A stretch of DNA of 64,000 nt, taken from NCBI RefSeq assembly GCF_015644585.1, contig NZ_JADOBI010000009.1, positions 148,404 to 212,403 of the forward strand. The letters run 5' to 3'. A program made the translations under genes and the position numbers. Numbering within the stretch: the first letter of the stretch is position 1; each line of letters starts with the position of its first letter. Origin of the DNA: Rahnella laticis (GTDB lineage: Bacteria > Pseudomonadota > Gammaproteobacteria > Enterobacterales > Enterobacteriaceae). Positions 8,545 to 17,397 of this stretch are shown piece by piece. Below the pieces are notes generated by a model that had not been told where the DNA came from, did not search any database, and was given only the letters and a program-made list of their open reading frames with translations.

Positions 8545-9654
8545 TTGAACGCAAAGCGATTTTCAATTAACCGATCTGCCGTGATGCTGGCCGTGATGAT
8601 CCTCGCCGGATGTACAACGGGAAAGAAAACCGAAGCGCCGGTGCAAAATCCCCGTGACGTCAAAGCCGATATCGTGCGGCTGATGCCGTCTTCCGCACCG
8701 GACAGAAAAGGCTGGGCGACGGACATTACCGCCGCTTTCACCGCGCAGGGTATTCCGGCGACGACGGAAAATATCTGTTCGGTGCTGGCGGTGGCGCAGC
8801 AGGAATCAAATTTCAATTCCGATGCGCCGGTGCCGGGGCTGGGAAAAATCGCGTGGAAAGAAATCGATCGCCGCGCGGATGCGGTTCATGTGCCGAATTT
8901 CCTGGTTCACACCGCGCTGCTAATTAAATCTCCTAACGGAAAGTCCTACAGCGAACGGCTGGATAACGTAAAAACCGAGAAGCAGCTCAGCGCCATTTTT
9001 GATGATTTCATCAACATGGTGCCGATGGGGCAGAAGTTGTTCGGGAATCTGAATCCGGTGCATACCGGCGGGCCGATGCAGGTCAGCATCGCGTTTGCCG
9101 AAGAACATGCCAAAGGCTATCCGTATAAAATTGACGGCACAATCCGCAATGAAGTGTTCAGCCGTCGCGGTGGCGTCTATTTCGGCGTGAAGCATCTGCT
9201 GGGGTATCCGGCCAGTTATTCCCAGCCGCTGTACCGTTTTGCTGATTTTAATGCCGGGTGGTACGCCAGCCGGAACGCGGCTTTCCAGAGCGCGGTGAGC
9301 AAGGTGACGGGGATTCCGCTGGCGCTGGACGGTGACCTGATTAACTACGGCACCGATAAACCGGGCGGCACGGAGCTGGCGGTGAGAACGCTGTCGAAGC
9401 GGCTGGACATCAGTCATTCCGCCATCCGTAAAGCGCTGGAGAAGGGCGAGCAGCCGGAGTTTGAGGAAACCAGCTTGTACAAACAGGTTTATGCGCTGGC
9501 GGATAAAACCACCGGTAAGCGTAATCCCCGCGAGTTGCTGCCGGGGATTACGCTGGAAAGCCCGAAAATCACCCGCAAGCTGACCACCGCGTGGTTCGCA
9601 AAACGGGTAGACGGACGCCGCGCGGATTGCATGAAACGCGCATCTGCCGGGTGA
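8545..9654 (+). CDS. yaiW: DUF1615 outer-membrane lipoprotein (YaiW-like)
   Basis: A 369-residue lipoprotein with lipobox LAGC at residues 20-23 of a basic-start signal peptide, followed by the DUF1615 domain covering most of the mature protein. E. coli YaiW, the characterised member, is a surface-exposed outer-membrane lipoprotein that influences uptake of the peptide Bac7 alongside SbmA. Conserved-looking blocks include CSVLAVAQQESNFNSD and FNAGWYASRNAAFQ, reminiscent of a lysozyme-like fold (inference). I use the TTG at 8545 with AGGGA 10 bases upstream because the ATG at 8584 would leave a signal peptide without positive charges. Followed by a terminator. Confidence 0.8.
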   Translation: MNAKRFSINRSAVMLAVMILAGCTTGKKTEAPVQNPRDVKADIVRLMPSSAPDRKGWATDITAAFTAQGIPATTENICSVLAVAQQESNFNSDAPVPGLGKIAWKEIDRRADAVHVPNFLVHTALLIKSPNGKSYSERLDNVKTEKQLSAIFDDFINMVPMGQKLFGNLNPVHTGGPMQVSIAFAEEHAKGYPYKIDGTIRNEVFSRRGGVYFGVKHLLGYPASYSQPLYRFADFNAGWYASRNAAFQSAVSKVTGIPLALDGDLINYGTDKPGGTELAVRTLSKRLDISHSAIRKALEKGEQPEFEETSLYKQVYALADKTTGKRNPRELLPGITLESPKITRKLTTAWFAKRVDGRRADCMKRASAG

Positions 9655-9674
9655 TCCGCCGGGAGAATAATCTT

Positions 9675-9707
9675 AAAGCCTGCTGATTTCCGGCAGGCTT
9701 TATGTTT
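9675..9707 (+). terminator. intrinsic terminator after yaiW
   Basis: Stem AAAGCCTGC/GCAGGCTTT around a 9-base loop, followed by ATGTTTTAT. Confidence 0.75.
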
Positions 9708-9714
9708 TATCATC

Positions 9715-10019
9715 AGCCTGTAGCCACCGTCAGCGGCGGGCTGCGCGTTATTTCCCGACGAATATAAATTGCGTCAATATAATAGCGATGAAATAAAAGC
9801 TTGCTTAATAAATCCCCCTGTGTGTAAATAGCGTCAACGGTTTGTAGTTAAGACCTATTTATGTAAGACATTTTAGTAAAGTAGTTCCTGGTTCAAGTGA
9901 TATAGCAAATCCTTTCTCCGACGAATTTCCTTCTCTGATGCATCCATAAGTATTTCAAATAAAAACAGACCTCTATTGCCCTATGGCATCATAAAATAAA
10001 AACGAAGAAGGTATTTCCT
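9715..10019 (+). promoter_or_regulatory. long AT-rich leader of the cold-shock gene
   Basis: About 300 bases with no supportable ORF directly before the cold-shock gene. Families of cspA type have leaders of 100-160 nt that refold in the cold, and the AT-rich stretch from about 9840 could be such a leader. I see no confident match to the E. coli cold box. The ribosome binding site AAGAAGG ends 8 bases before the ATG. Exact promoter not identified. Confidence 0.45.
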
Positions 10020-10232
10020 ATGTCTACTAAAATGACTGGTTTAGTAAAATGGTTCGACGCTGGTAAAGGTTTCGGTTTCATCAGCCCTGCAGACGGCAGC
10101 AAAGACGTGTTCGTTCACTTCTCTGCAATCCAGAGCAATGATTTCAAAACCCTGGACGAAGGTCAGAACGTTGAGTTCACCATCGAACAAGGTCAGAAAG
10201 GCCCATCAGCCGGTAACGTTGTCGTTCTGTAA
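10020..10232 (+). CDS. CspA-family cold-shock protein
   Basis: A 70-residue single cold-shock domain that binds single-stranded RNA and DNA, acting as an RNA chaperone. The two nucleic-acid motifs are clear: KGFGFISP (RNP1, residues 16-23) and VFVHFSAI (RNP2, about 31-38). The C-terminus [10 protein letters not shown] is typical of CspC/CspE-like members. Which paralogue it is cannot be settled from one copy. Monocistronic, with its own leader and terminator. Confidence 0.93.
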   Translation: MSTKMTGLVKWFDAGKGFGFISPADGSKDVFVHFSAIQSNDFKTLDEGQNVEFTIEQGQKGPSAGNVVVL

Positions 10233-10335
10233 TGTCGCCAGATATTGAAAGTAATCACTCTGCAATAGCGAAGATGGGATAACCCGGAGCAGACAGAATA
10301 ATTAATTCAATATCGACATGAATAATGACAAAAAT

Positions 10336-10364
10336 AAGCCCTGGCCAACGCCGGGGTTTATTAT
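10336..10364 (+). terminator. terminator after the cold-shock gene
   Basis: Stem CCCTGGC/GCCGGGG (one G-U pair) with a 4-base loop, flanked by AATAAG and TTTATTATTT. Confidence 0.75.
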
Positions 10365-10534
10365 TTAAAAGCTTCCAAAATTATTTCGGGAGCCACAACA
10401 GAAAAGCCGGTTCGCTTATTTTATTTATTTAGCCGTTTTTTCTGTTGTGACAAGGCCGCGCTCAGGCCGCGTAATGTTGGAGTGTACGATGAACGCTTAC
10501 GCCATAATGTGACAGCCGGGAAAGCACCGGCAAA

Positions 10535-10660
10535 TTCCCTTCATTCTTTGGGCTGGCTCTGCGTTGGCTGCCTTCACTCACCCCAGTCACCTACTTATTG
10601 TATGCTCCCGGGGATTCGCTCCGTTGCCGCCTTGATCCCACCCAAATGATTTCGGGAACT
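10535..10660. repeat. ERIC element, copy 1
   Basis: About 126 bases matching the enterobacterial repetitive intergenic consensus. It contains CTCACCCCAGTCACCTACTT, differing by one base from the classic ERIC2 primer complement, and TGCTCCCGGGGATTCGCT, close to the ERIC1R site, followed by CCGTTGCCGCCTT. The element is an imperfect palindrome, non-coding, and is probably transcribed if read-through occurs. The rest of 10370-10710 holds nothing else I can support. Confidence 0.9.
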
Positions 10661-10710
10661 GGCTACGGTGTCTGTGTTTCAAAATCTAAAAATTTCCTGA
10701 AAAAAAGCCA

Positions 10711-10734
10711 AAAAAAAGCCCGCACACGGCGGGC
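10711..10734 (-). terminator. terminator for the small membrane-protein cluster
   Basis: Read on the minus strand: GCCCGC, a 5-base loop, GCGGGC, then at least seven T. It lies about 140 bases after the last small minus-strand gene. Bases 10735-10872 between hold no ORF I support. Confidence 0.88.
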
Positions 10735-10872
10735 AAAATAACAGGGTTCTACAGGGGTATTACACAGGGACTTAACACAGGAACATCACACAACATTTGA
10801 TGGATTTAAGATAACAAACGCTGTGTATGGTTTTGTCATTGTCCGGTAATGTTACTCCAGTAGATGTAAGCC

Positions 10873-11010
10873 TTATTTGTCTGCGTAATGACCAATGATC
10901 TGATCAATTTTGGCGTCAGCCATCGCAATTCCCTTCTGTATCAGAGACTCAGAGCCGATACTCGCCAGCACAATAACCGCAGCAACAATCATTAATCCTT
11001 TCCAGGTCAT
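10873..11010 (-). CDS. small membrane protein, 45 aa
   Basis: Begins MTWKGLMIVAAVIVLASIGS, a single hydrophobic helix at about residues 4-20, then a soluble helical tail with AMADAKIDQIIGHYADK. GGAAGGG lies just upstream of the ATG. Third of three tiny genes on this strand and closest to the shared terminator. No family recognised. Confidence 0.6.
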   Translation of the reverse strand: MTWKGLMIVAAVIVLASIGSESLIQKGIAMADAKIDQIIGHYADK

Positions 11011-11102
11011 GATTTTCCCTTCCGTTTGTCACAGTGAATGGCAGAATTATGCGGCGATACGCGAAGTATCGCCACCGGGCAGGGCAAAACCTTGGAAAGG
11101 CG

Positions 11103-11213
11103 TTAAGCGCCTAAGTGGCCGACGGTGAAGTAAGTGACCAGGCCGACGATGACCAGCAGCGCAATCGCCGCAGCGGTGTAGAGGATGATGCGTTTGGGGC
11201 TGTAAAATGCCAT
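11103..11213 (-). CDS. small membrane protein, 36 aa
   Basis: Begins MAFYSPKRIILYTAAAIALL and ends VTYFTVGHLGA: a short basic N-terminus followed by one transmembrane helix (about residues 9-30). AAGGA lies upstream of the ATG. Second of three tiny genes. No family recognised. Confidence 0.6.
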   Translation of the reverse strand: MAFYSPKRIILYTAAAIALLVIVGLVTYFTVGHLGA

Positions 11214-11253
11214 AAAATGTCCTTATTTATCCGTGGTGTTCAACGTTGCTGGA

Positions 11254-11340
11254 TTAGAAAAGTTCCATCATCAGTGCCATCACGTAGCCGATTCCGACAG
11301 AACCGCCCGCCATGATTAACCAAAATGCTGTTGCCTTCAT
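11254..11340 (-). CDS. very small membrane protein, 28 aa
   Basis: Starts MKATAFWLIMAGGSVGIGYV and ends ALMMELF. It is almost entirely one hydrophobic helix with a glycine-rich centre (AGGSVGIG), a pattern used for helix packing. A strong ribosome binding site AAGGAG stands before the ATG, the main evidence for translation. First of the three tiny genes here. Similar in size and style to KdpF or CydX-like accessory subunits but not identifiable as either. Confidence 0.55.
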   Translation of the reverse strand: MKATAFWLIMAGGSVGIGYVMALMMELF

Positions 11341-11483
11341 TTCACACTCCTTGTGCGTGTTGCGGAATAAATCGCCCGAATGATCGGTTTCGAGCCGTGA
11401 TTATAACAAACATATAATCCGTATGGATAATTATCTGTTCTAATTTTAGACACTTTACCGGAGTACGGGCGGATTTTGTGATC

Positions 11484-11687
11484 TTATTTCAGGTAGTCGC
11501 TGCGGGCAGTCAGTTTGCTGTGCGCGCCGGAGTCGAGTGTGGTGGACGGGCGGGAACCGCTTTCGCTGGCTTTGCGGCTCAGTTCAGAAGCCACTTCCTG
11601 TGCGCTGGAAGGGTAAGACACGGCGAAACTGTTCATGGCGGTCATCGCCAGCATAAGACTGAAAAGAGCGAGGGTGGTGCGTTTCAT
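11484..11687 (-). CDS. small secreted protein, 67 aa
   Basis: Signal peptide MKRTTLALFSLMLAMTAMNS with likely cleavage after NSFA, leaving a mature peptide of about 45 polar residues rich in Ser, Ala and Arg. I chose the ATG at 11687 because it directly begins a classic signal sequence; an upstream in-frame start at 11720 would add 11 polar residues. No family recognised. It lies between the tiny-gene cluster and yhjX on the same strand. Confidence 0.6.
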   Translation of the reverse strand: MKRTTLALFSLMLAMTAMNSFAVSYPSSAQEVASELSRKASESGSRPSTTLDSGAHSKLTARSDYLK

Positions 11688-11769
11688 TAACGGGTGTCCG
11701 GTCTGTTCACATTTGTTCATAGGGTTTTCGTGAATCAGCAGCCGGCTTTATATGCTTTACTCATAAGAA

Positions 11770-11792
11770 ACGGGAGCAAATTATGCTCCCGT
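11770..11792 (-). terminator. terminator after yhjX
   Basis: Perfect 9-bp stem ACGGGAGCA/TGCTCCCGT with a 5-base loop, followed on the minus strand by TTCTTAT. Confidence 0.75.
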
Positions 11793-11822
11793 TCATCATT
11801 TATGATGCGTACAGCTGCTGCT

Positions 11823-13073
11823 TTACACGTGCTGGAGCGTATTATGACCGGCTTCTGATTTATTCGGTAAGCGAATCGTGGCAGAAAGAACCAGTGATAC
11901 GATCAATAGTGCGGTAATGATGCTGAACGTTACCGCGAAGCCGCCGAACAGAGACGCCACCAGAGAGGCGAAGATGCTGCCGATACCGAAGCCGAGATAC
12001 AGCAGGCCGTAGTTTTTGGTCATGTTATTCAGGCCGAAGAAATCGCTGACCAGTGAAGGATACACGGTGATGGTGCCGCCGAAGCTGAAGGCCACACAGG
12101 CAACGGAGATGAAGAACATTGTTTCGTTCATGTGGGTGAACAACATCATGCTCATACCGGCCAGGGAAACAATCTGCGCGATGGAGATAACGCGGATACG
12201 CTGCATTTTGTCAGACAGAACACCCAGAACCAGACGGCCGCTCAGGTTAGCAATCGCTATCACGGTTACGGCGTTCGCGGCGGTCAGTGCGTCCAGTTTA
12301 ACCAGGCTCTGGCCGATATCTTTTGCCACACCAATCACGTACAAACCGCTCATGCAGGCTGTCAGGAACATCAGCGCCAGCATCCAGTATTGCGGAGCGC
12401 GCACCGCTTCAGCCAGCGTGAAATCTCGGTTGTCGTTGCTGTTGTCGTTCAGGCTGTTTTCTTCGCGGGTCACATCGGCGGTTTGCTGTTTCGGCGCATC
12501 TTTCATCATCATCGCACCAACAATCACCATCACCATCGCCACGCCACCCCAAATCATGAAGGTGTTTTGCAGGCCTTCGGTTGCCAGTAAATGCCCGCAA
12601 ACGAATTTGAATAACAGGCTGCCCAGACCGTAAGCCCCGATTGAACAGGCAGAAATCAGACCTTTACGTTCAGGGAACCATTTTACGCAGTTGGTCAGTG
12701 TCAGCAGGTAACCGGCGCCATCCGCCAGGCCGACCAGCACACCGGCGCTGATGTACAACATGATCACATTGTCAGAATGCGCGGTCAGGAAGAACCCGGC
12801 GGCCATCAGTAAACCGGCGGCGATGGTCACGGTACGTACACCGAAACGCTCCTGAAGTTTACCGGCGACAGAAGAGGCGAGGGCCAGACACAGGCTCAGG
12901 ATCCCGAAAGTCAGTGCCACGCGGCTGATAGGTTCGCCCAGCTTCTCGGACAACTGACCGTTGAACAGGCTCCAGGTGTAAACGGAACCCAGAGCAAGCT
13001 GAGTAAGAATGGTACCGACCAGTGTCAGCCAGCGGGTACGGTTGGTGTTCTGCATGCCAGATTTGTCACTCAT
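11823..13073 (-). CDS. yhjX: YhjX-like MFS transporter (pyruvate-inducible, OFA family)
   Basis: About 416 residues with 12 predicted membrane helices. Strong recalled identity to E. coli YhjX across RTRWLTLVGTILTQLALGS, LADGAGYLLTLTNCVKWFPE and TACMSGLYVIGVAKDIGQS. In E. coli yhjX is the main target of the pyruvate-sensing YpdA/YpdB two-component system; transport function is not firmly established. I chose ATG at 13073 because GGGAGA lies 7 bases upstream; the frame extends upstream to a TTG. A YpdB-type direct repeat lies about 80-110 bases upstream (separate entry). Confidence 0.9.
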   Translation of the reverse strand: MSDKSGMQNTNRTRWLTLVGTILTQLALGSVYTWSLFNGQLSEKLGEPISRVALTFGILSLCLALASSVAGKLQERFGVRTVTIAAGLLMAAGFFLTAHSDNVIMLYISAGVLVGLADGAGYLLTLTNCVKWFPERKGLISACSIGAYGLGSLLFKFVCGHLLATEGLQNTFMIWGGVAMVMVIVGAMMMKDAPKQQTADVTREENSLNDNSNDNRDFTLAEAVRAPQYWMLALMFLTACMSGLYVIGVAKDIGQSLVKLDALTAANAVTVIAIANLSGRLVLGVLSDKMQRIRVISIAQIVSLAGMSMMLFTHMNETMFFISVACVAFSFGGTITVYPSLVSDFFGLNNMTKNYGLLYLGFGIGSIFASLVASLFGGFAVTFSIITALLIVSLVLSATIRLPNKSEAGHNTLQHV

Positions 13074-13153
13074 AGCGGGTTCTCCCGAGCGAAGTAGATT
13101 CAATTAACTGTCGCTATGATAGTCCCCGCGAATAAACGCAGTTCATTTGCGGC

Positions 13154-13184
13154 GTGAGATGCATGAGTTGTGGAATGAAATGCA
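13154..13184 (-). promoter_or_regulatory. YpdB-type operator upstream of yhjX
   Basis: On the minus strand two direct repeats, TGCATTTCAT and TGCATCTCAC, are separated by exactly 11 bases. The E. coli YpdB site in front of yhjX is GGCATTTCAT-N11-GGCATTTCAT, so spacing and sequence fit. The same bases also form an 11-bp inverted repeat GTGAGATGCAT/ATGCATCTCAC (13154-13190). Confidence 0.8.
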
Positions 13185-13435
13185 TCTCACGAGGTATGAG
13201 TCGCCATTTTTGCGCCAAAAACGCCCTAAAATTGGACTTAAAACGTGGCTGCAGCCCTTGCGGGGCGCGGATTTTAGTTGATCTGGATCACTAATCCTTC
13301 AATTAACCTTTTCGTGCATTCTCACAAGTTTTGTTACAAACCTTTCGTTGTATCATTTGGTACATAACGTTGTGCTCACGGTCATTTGGTCGTACCCTTC
13401 CGGCACTTCCACTTTTTACTTTCAGTGCTAATTAA

Positions 13436-14485
13436 ATGACTTCTTCAGCGGAACGGGCGGGCGCGTCACATTTTCAGCGTGCCCGTATTCTGACGCCATC
13501 GCGGATTTTTATTCTCAGCCTGCTGCTGTTACTGGGCGGAATCATGTATTCACTGACGATTGGCCGATATCCGATTTCATTTGCTGAGCTGATTGGTTTT
13601 TTCCACGCAGATGCATCAGCACCGCGATATGGGCTGTTGCACAACATCATTTTCGATTCTCGGCTGCCGCGCATTCTGGCTGCAGTGCTGGTCGGTGCCG
13701 GTTTATCCGTTTCCGGCGCGGCTTATCAGGCCGTATTCCGCAATCCTCTGGTGTCGCCCGGTTTACTCGGCGTGCTGAGCGGCTGCGCGTTTGGTGCGTC
13801 GCTCAGCATTGTGGCCGGGCTGAACGGTTTGTGGATCCCCGCGCTGGCCTGCGTGGCCGGTTTACTGGCGGTCATGCTGGGCGTGGCGATTGCCAGCCTG
13901 TTTGCTTCACCGTCCATTCTTATGCTGATTCTGGGCGGCATTATCAGTAATGCGTTGTTCACCGGATTGCTGTCGATCGTCAAATATGTCGCCGATCCGC
14001 AGGATCAGCTGCCTACCATTGTTTACTGGATGTTGGGCAGTCTGAGTGCGGTAGATAATCACGCGCTATGGGTGACCGCGCCGGTGCTGGTTATCGCGAT
14101 TGCGCTGCTCGCGGGGTTCGGACGGGTGCTGGACGTCATGACGCTCAGCGAAGATGAAGCCTACAGCCTCGGTATTCCGGTTCGTTTTTATCGCTACGGC
14201 ATTATCGTGCTGGCGACGCTGATATCTGCCCTGACCGTCAGCATTGCGGGCATGGTCGGCTGGGTCGGTTTGCTGATCCCACATCTGGCACGGCTGCTGG
14301 TGGGCGCGAGTAACGTCTGGCTGTTACCGGTTTCGGTGTGCCTCGGCGGCTGTTTTTTGCTGCTCTGTGACGGGATGGCACGCACGCTGGCACCGGGGGA
14401 AATCCCGCTGGGGATTATTACCGAATTGCTCGGCGCGCTGGCGTTTATTACTTTGCTGAAATACGTCCGCCGGGGCTGGCTATGA
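13436..14485 (+). CDS. FecCD-family siderophore/metallophore ABC permease
   Basis: A 349-residue permease of the FecCD/BtuC family, expected as a homodimer in the inner membrane with about ten helices. Typical blocks are SRLPRILAAVLVGAGLSVSG, NPLVSPGLLGVLSG and the GLLIPHLARLLVG coupling region near residue 280. First gene of a four-gene operon; its TGA overlaps the ATG of the ATPase gene by 4 bp. I see no clear Fur box in the 330 bases upstream, which contain only the YpdB-type repeat and an FNR-like TTGAT-N4-ATCAC at 13278-13291. The cargo is probably an iron chelate, but another metal chelate is possible. Confidence 0.88.
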   Translation: MTSSAERAGASHFQRARILTPSRIFILSLLLLLGGIMYSLTIGRYPISFAELIGFFHADASAPRYGLLHNIIFDSRLPRILAAVLVGAGLSVSGAAYQAVFRNPLVSPGLLGVLSGCAFGASLSIVAGLNGLWIPALACVAGLLAVMLGVAIASLFASPSILMLILGGIISNALFTGLLSIVKYVADPQDQLPTIVYWMLGSLSAVDNHALWVTAPVLVIAIALLAGFGRVLDVMTLSEDEAYSLGIPVRFYRYGIIVLATLISALTVSIAGMVGWVGLLIPHLARLLVGASNVWLLPVSVCLGGCFLLLCDGMARTLAPGEIPLGIITELLGALAFITLLKYVRRGWL

Positions 14486-15243
14486 TTATCTCCGCCCGCA
14501 ATCTCTGCTATTCACTGCCTCAGCGCCCGCTGCTCAGCGATATCTCGTTTAATCTTTATGCCGGGGAATGCGTGGCGCTGCTCGGCGCTAACGGTGCCGG
14601 GAAAAGCACGCTGCTGAAACTGCTTTTGCGGCTGTTATCACCGGAAAGCGGCAGTCTCCGGCTGGCGGGAAAACCGCTGGAAACCATGAAACGCCGTGAA
14701 ATCGCCCGGCATATCGCTTATGTGCCGCAACATCATCAGCCGCATTTTCCGTTTACCGCCTGGCAGGTCGTGATGCAGGGCAGGTTGCCGGTGAACGGCC
14801 TGGCTCGCAGCCCTTCGCCACAGGACATTTCCCGCGTTGAAAATGCATTTGAAGAGAGCGGTATTACGCATCTGGCCTCGCGGATTTACACCCATCTTTC
14901 CGGCGGTGAGCGCCAGCGCGTGCTGATCACCCGCGCATTAGTGCAGGACACACCGGTGATTTTGCTTGATGAACCGGTGAATGGCCTTGATTACGGCCAT
15001 CAGCTGCATCTGCTTTCGCAACTGAAAACACTCGCCTCGCAGGGCTACACGTTGCTGATGATTACACATCAACCCGAACACGCACTGATGGCCGCCAGCC
15101 GGGCATTGGTGCTGCATGAAGGTCGGCTGATAGCCGACGGTGCGCCGCCCGATGTCGTGGACAGCGCGCTGATTTCCCGCATTTATCAGGCACAGGTACA
15201 ACAAATCGACCTGAACAGCGGACATCGTTTTTTTATTCCTTAA
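14482..15243 (+). CDS. siderophore/metallophore ABC ATPase
   Basis: A 253-residue ATP-binding subunit of the FepC/FhuC type that powers the preceding permease. Walker A GANGAGKST at about residues 34-42, signature LSGGERQR, Walker B VILLDEP with the following D-loop region and the switch histidine in MITHQPEH. Translationally coupled to the permease by a 4-bp ATGA overlap and followed 14 bases later by the receptor gene. Confidence 0.92.
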   Translation: MIISARNLCYSLPQRPLLSDISFNLYAGECVALLGANGAGKSTLLKLLLRLLSPESGSLRLAGKPLETMKRREIARHIAYVPQHHQPHFPFTAWQVVMQGRLPVNGLARSPSPQDISRVENAFEESGITHLASRIYTHLSGGERQRVLITRALVQDTPVILLDEPVNGLDYGHQLHLLSQLKTLASQGYTLLMITHQPEHALMAASRALVLHEGRLIADGAPPDVVDSALISRIYQAQVQQIDLNSGHRFFIP

Positions 15244-15257
15244 GGGATTGATTACAA

Positions 15258-17390
15258 ATGCAAAGAAAAATAAAAGCGCCGTTAGTGGCTGGCGCCTGTG
15301 GTCTTCTGTTGTCTGCAGGTTCTGCGCTGGGCGCAGTAACGTCCGACACGATAACTGTGAATGGCAATGCGAAAAATGCGGGAACGGCGGCGGGTGACCC
15401 TTCGGCCTCAGATTCACAAACCGCGACCGTCGGCGTTCTGGGCAAACGTGATGTGCTGAATACGCCGTACTCCGTGCATTCTGTGCCGGAAAGTATCATT
15501 ACCCGCCAGCAGGTAAAAAGCGTCAAAGACGTTTATAAATATCTGCCGTCCGTACAGGGTGATGGTGCCCGTCCGCAGACGCGCGGGATCCAGGGCAGTG
15601 TGGTGCAAAATTCTATGATCGACGGCCTGAACGTCGTCTCCACCACAGATTATCCGGTCGAGCAGTTCCAGCAGATTGAAGTGCTGAACGGGCTGGCGGG
15701 ATCGCTATACGGCCCGGCAAACCCGGCAGGGATGTTTAACTTCGTTTCCAAACGCCCGGGATATACCACTAAAAACAGCATTACGCTGGGAATGGGCACC
15801 GGGATTTCCGGTCTGGGGGCGCTGGATTTAAGCGGTCCGCTTGATGATGGCGAACGTGTCCGCTACCGGCTGAATCTGCTCAACGATCAGGGCGGCAGCT
15901 ATACCTCCGGCAGCCGCAAAAAACGTCAGCTTGCCAGTCTGGCGCTGGATTTTCAGTTGACGGATCAAACCGTGCTGGAAACCAATTTCAGCTATTACCG
16001 TTATGAGGATAAAGGCTTGCCGGGCACGTTTGCGCTGGCAAGTGGTGTGGCCTTCCCGAAAGCCATGAACCCGACGCAGCGTAACCTGGGGCAAACGTAT
16101 GCCGGGAATGACAACCACACCAGCACTTACAGCGCTCATCTTAAACATGATTTTGATGGCAACTGGCAGTCTGATATCGGTTTTCTGCATCAGGTGGCTG
16201 ACCGTCAGTCGACGGCGGTGACCAATACGCTGGTCAACAATAAAGGGGATTACAAAACTACGGTATCCAGCGCCACGGCGACCCGTTTTGTGATCAACAG
16301 TTATATGGCGACGTTGAACGGTTCAGTGAATACCGGCTGGCTACAGCATGATTTATCTTTTGGTATGCGCGGTTTTGTGTGGAAAAACTATAACCCGATC
16401 AACGGTGGAACGGCGACGCTGGGCAGCGGAAACATTACTAATCTGCAAAGTTTCCCTGAACCGACCTATCCGGACTTCTCTAACCGTTATCACTCTGCAA
16501 CCAGCACCCAGCAGGCGTTTTCCGTCGGCGACACGCTGACCTTCTCGCCAAAATGGAGCCTGCTGGTGTCGGGCAGCGAAAGTTTCCTCACCTCTGCCAA
16601 CTACGCCAAAACCCGTCAGCGCACCAGCGATTCGAACGACAGCGGTTTCAGCGGTTCAGCCAGCCTGATGTATAAGCCGGTTGAAAATCTGACGCTCTAT
16701 ACAACCTATGCTGACAGCCTGCAGCAGGGCGACACGGCGCCGGCTGGCTCGACCAACGCCGGGCAAATCACCGCGCCATACCGCAGCAAACAGATTGAAG
16801 TCGGCAGTAAACTGCGCGTCGGCAAGACCAATCTGTCAGCGGCGCTGTTCCAGATTGATCGCCCGTTTGCGTACACGCTGGAAGACGGCGAATTCGCCAA
16901 CGACGGCAATCAGCGTAACCGTGGCCTTGAGCTGATGGCCGACGGCAACGTCAGCCGCGACGTGCATATTTACGGCGGCGTGACGATCCTCGATCCGAAA
17001 CTGCGCGATACGGCGTCCTCTTCCAGCGATAACAAACAGATCGTCGGGTTATCCCGCGTGACTGCAAACCTGCTGACCGTCTGGAGTGTGCCAGCCGTCG
17101 AAGGTCTGGATCTGGATACCAATGTGCATTACGTCGGCAAACGTCCGACAGACAATGCCAACGACAACTGGGTCGGTAGTTACGCCGTCTTTGACGCCGG
17201 CAGCAGCTACCGCACGCGCCTGTTCAATACCAACACTACGTTCCGGTTTGACCTGACCAACCTGACTAACCGCCATTACTGGACCAACATCGTGCCGGGC
17301 GGCCTGAACGGCTACAGCGGCGCGGGCAATGCGTCCGCCCAGCTGGGCGCACCGCGTATGGCGCAGGTTTCCATGCAGCTCGAGTTCTGA
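15258..17390 (+). CDS. TonB-dependent siderophore receptor
   Basis: A 710-residue outer-membrane receptor. Signal peptide about residues 1-26, then a TonB box (DTITV, about 32-36) for energy coupling. The plug domain follows (PESIITRQQVKSVKDVYKYL, then the IEVLNGLAGSLYGPANPAG block), then a 22-strand barrel ending in the terminal aromatic of QLEF. The plug sequence places it with ferrichrome/coprogen/hydroxamate-type receptors, although the exact ligand is not readable. It sits within the same operon as its ABC transporter, an order (permease, ATPase, receptor, binding protein) that is less usual than receptor-first. Confidence 0.92.
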   Translation: MQRKIKAPLVAGACGLLLSAGSALGAVTSDTITVNGNAKNAGTAAGDPSASDSQTATVGVLGKRDVLNTPYSVHSVPESIITRQQVKSVKDVYKYLPSVQGDGARPQTRGIQGSVVQNSMIDGLNVVSTTDYPVEQFQQIEVLNGLAGSLYGPANPAGMFNFVSKRPGYTTKNSITLGMGTGISGLGALDLSGPLDDGERVRYRLNLLNDQGGSYTSGSRKKRQLASLALDFQLTDQTVLETNFSYYRYEDKGLPGTFALASGVAFPKAMNPTQRNLGQTYAGNDNHTSTYSAHLKHDFDGNWQSDIGFLHQVADRQSTAVTNTLVNNKGDYKTTVSSATATRFVINSYMATLNGSVNTGWLQHDLSFGMRGFVWKNYNPINGGTATLGSGNITNLQSFPEPTYPDFSNRYHSATSTQQAFSVGDTLTFSPKWSLLVSGSESFLTSANYAKTRQRTSDSNDSGFSGSASLMYKPVENLTLYTTYADSLQQGDTAPAGSTNAGQITAPYRSKQIEVGSKLRVGKTNLSAALFQIDRPFAYTLEDGEFANDGNQRNRGLELMADGNVSRDVHIYGGVTILDPKLRDTASSSSDNKQIVGLSRVTANLLTVWSVPAVEGLDLDTNVHYVGKRPTDNANDNWVGSYAVFDAGSSYRTRLFNTNTTFRFDLTNLTNRHYWTNIVPGGLNGYSGAGNASAQLGAPRMAQVSMQLEF

Positions 17391-17397
17391 GGATAAA

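Noticed and set aside
10561..10640. Possible phage attachment site or small RNA at the first ERIC copy
   Set aside because: The sequence matches the known ERIC consensus, which explains the palindrome and the repeat at 37.5 kb.
13278..13291. FNR box upstream of the metallophore operon
   Set aside because: TTGAT-N4-ATCAC has one mismatch and a similar sequence occurs near xseA; too short to claim as a feature.
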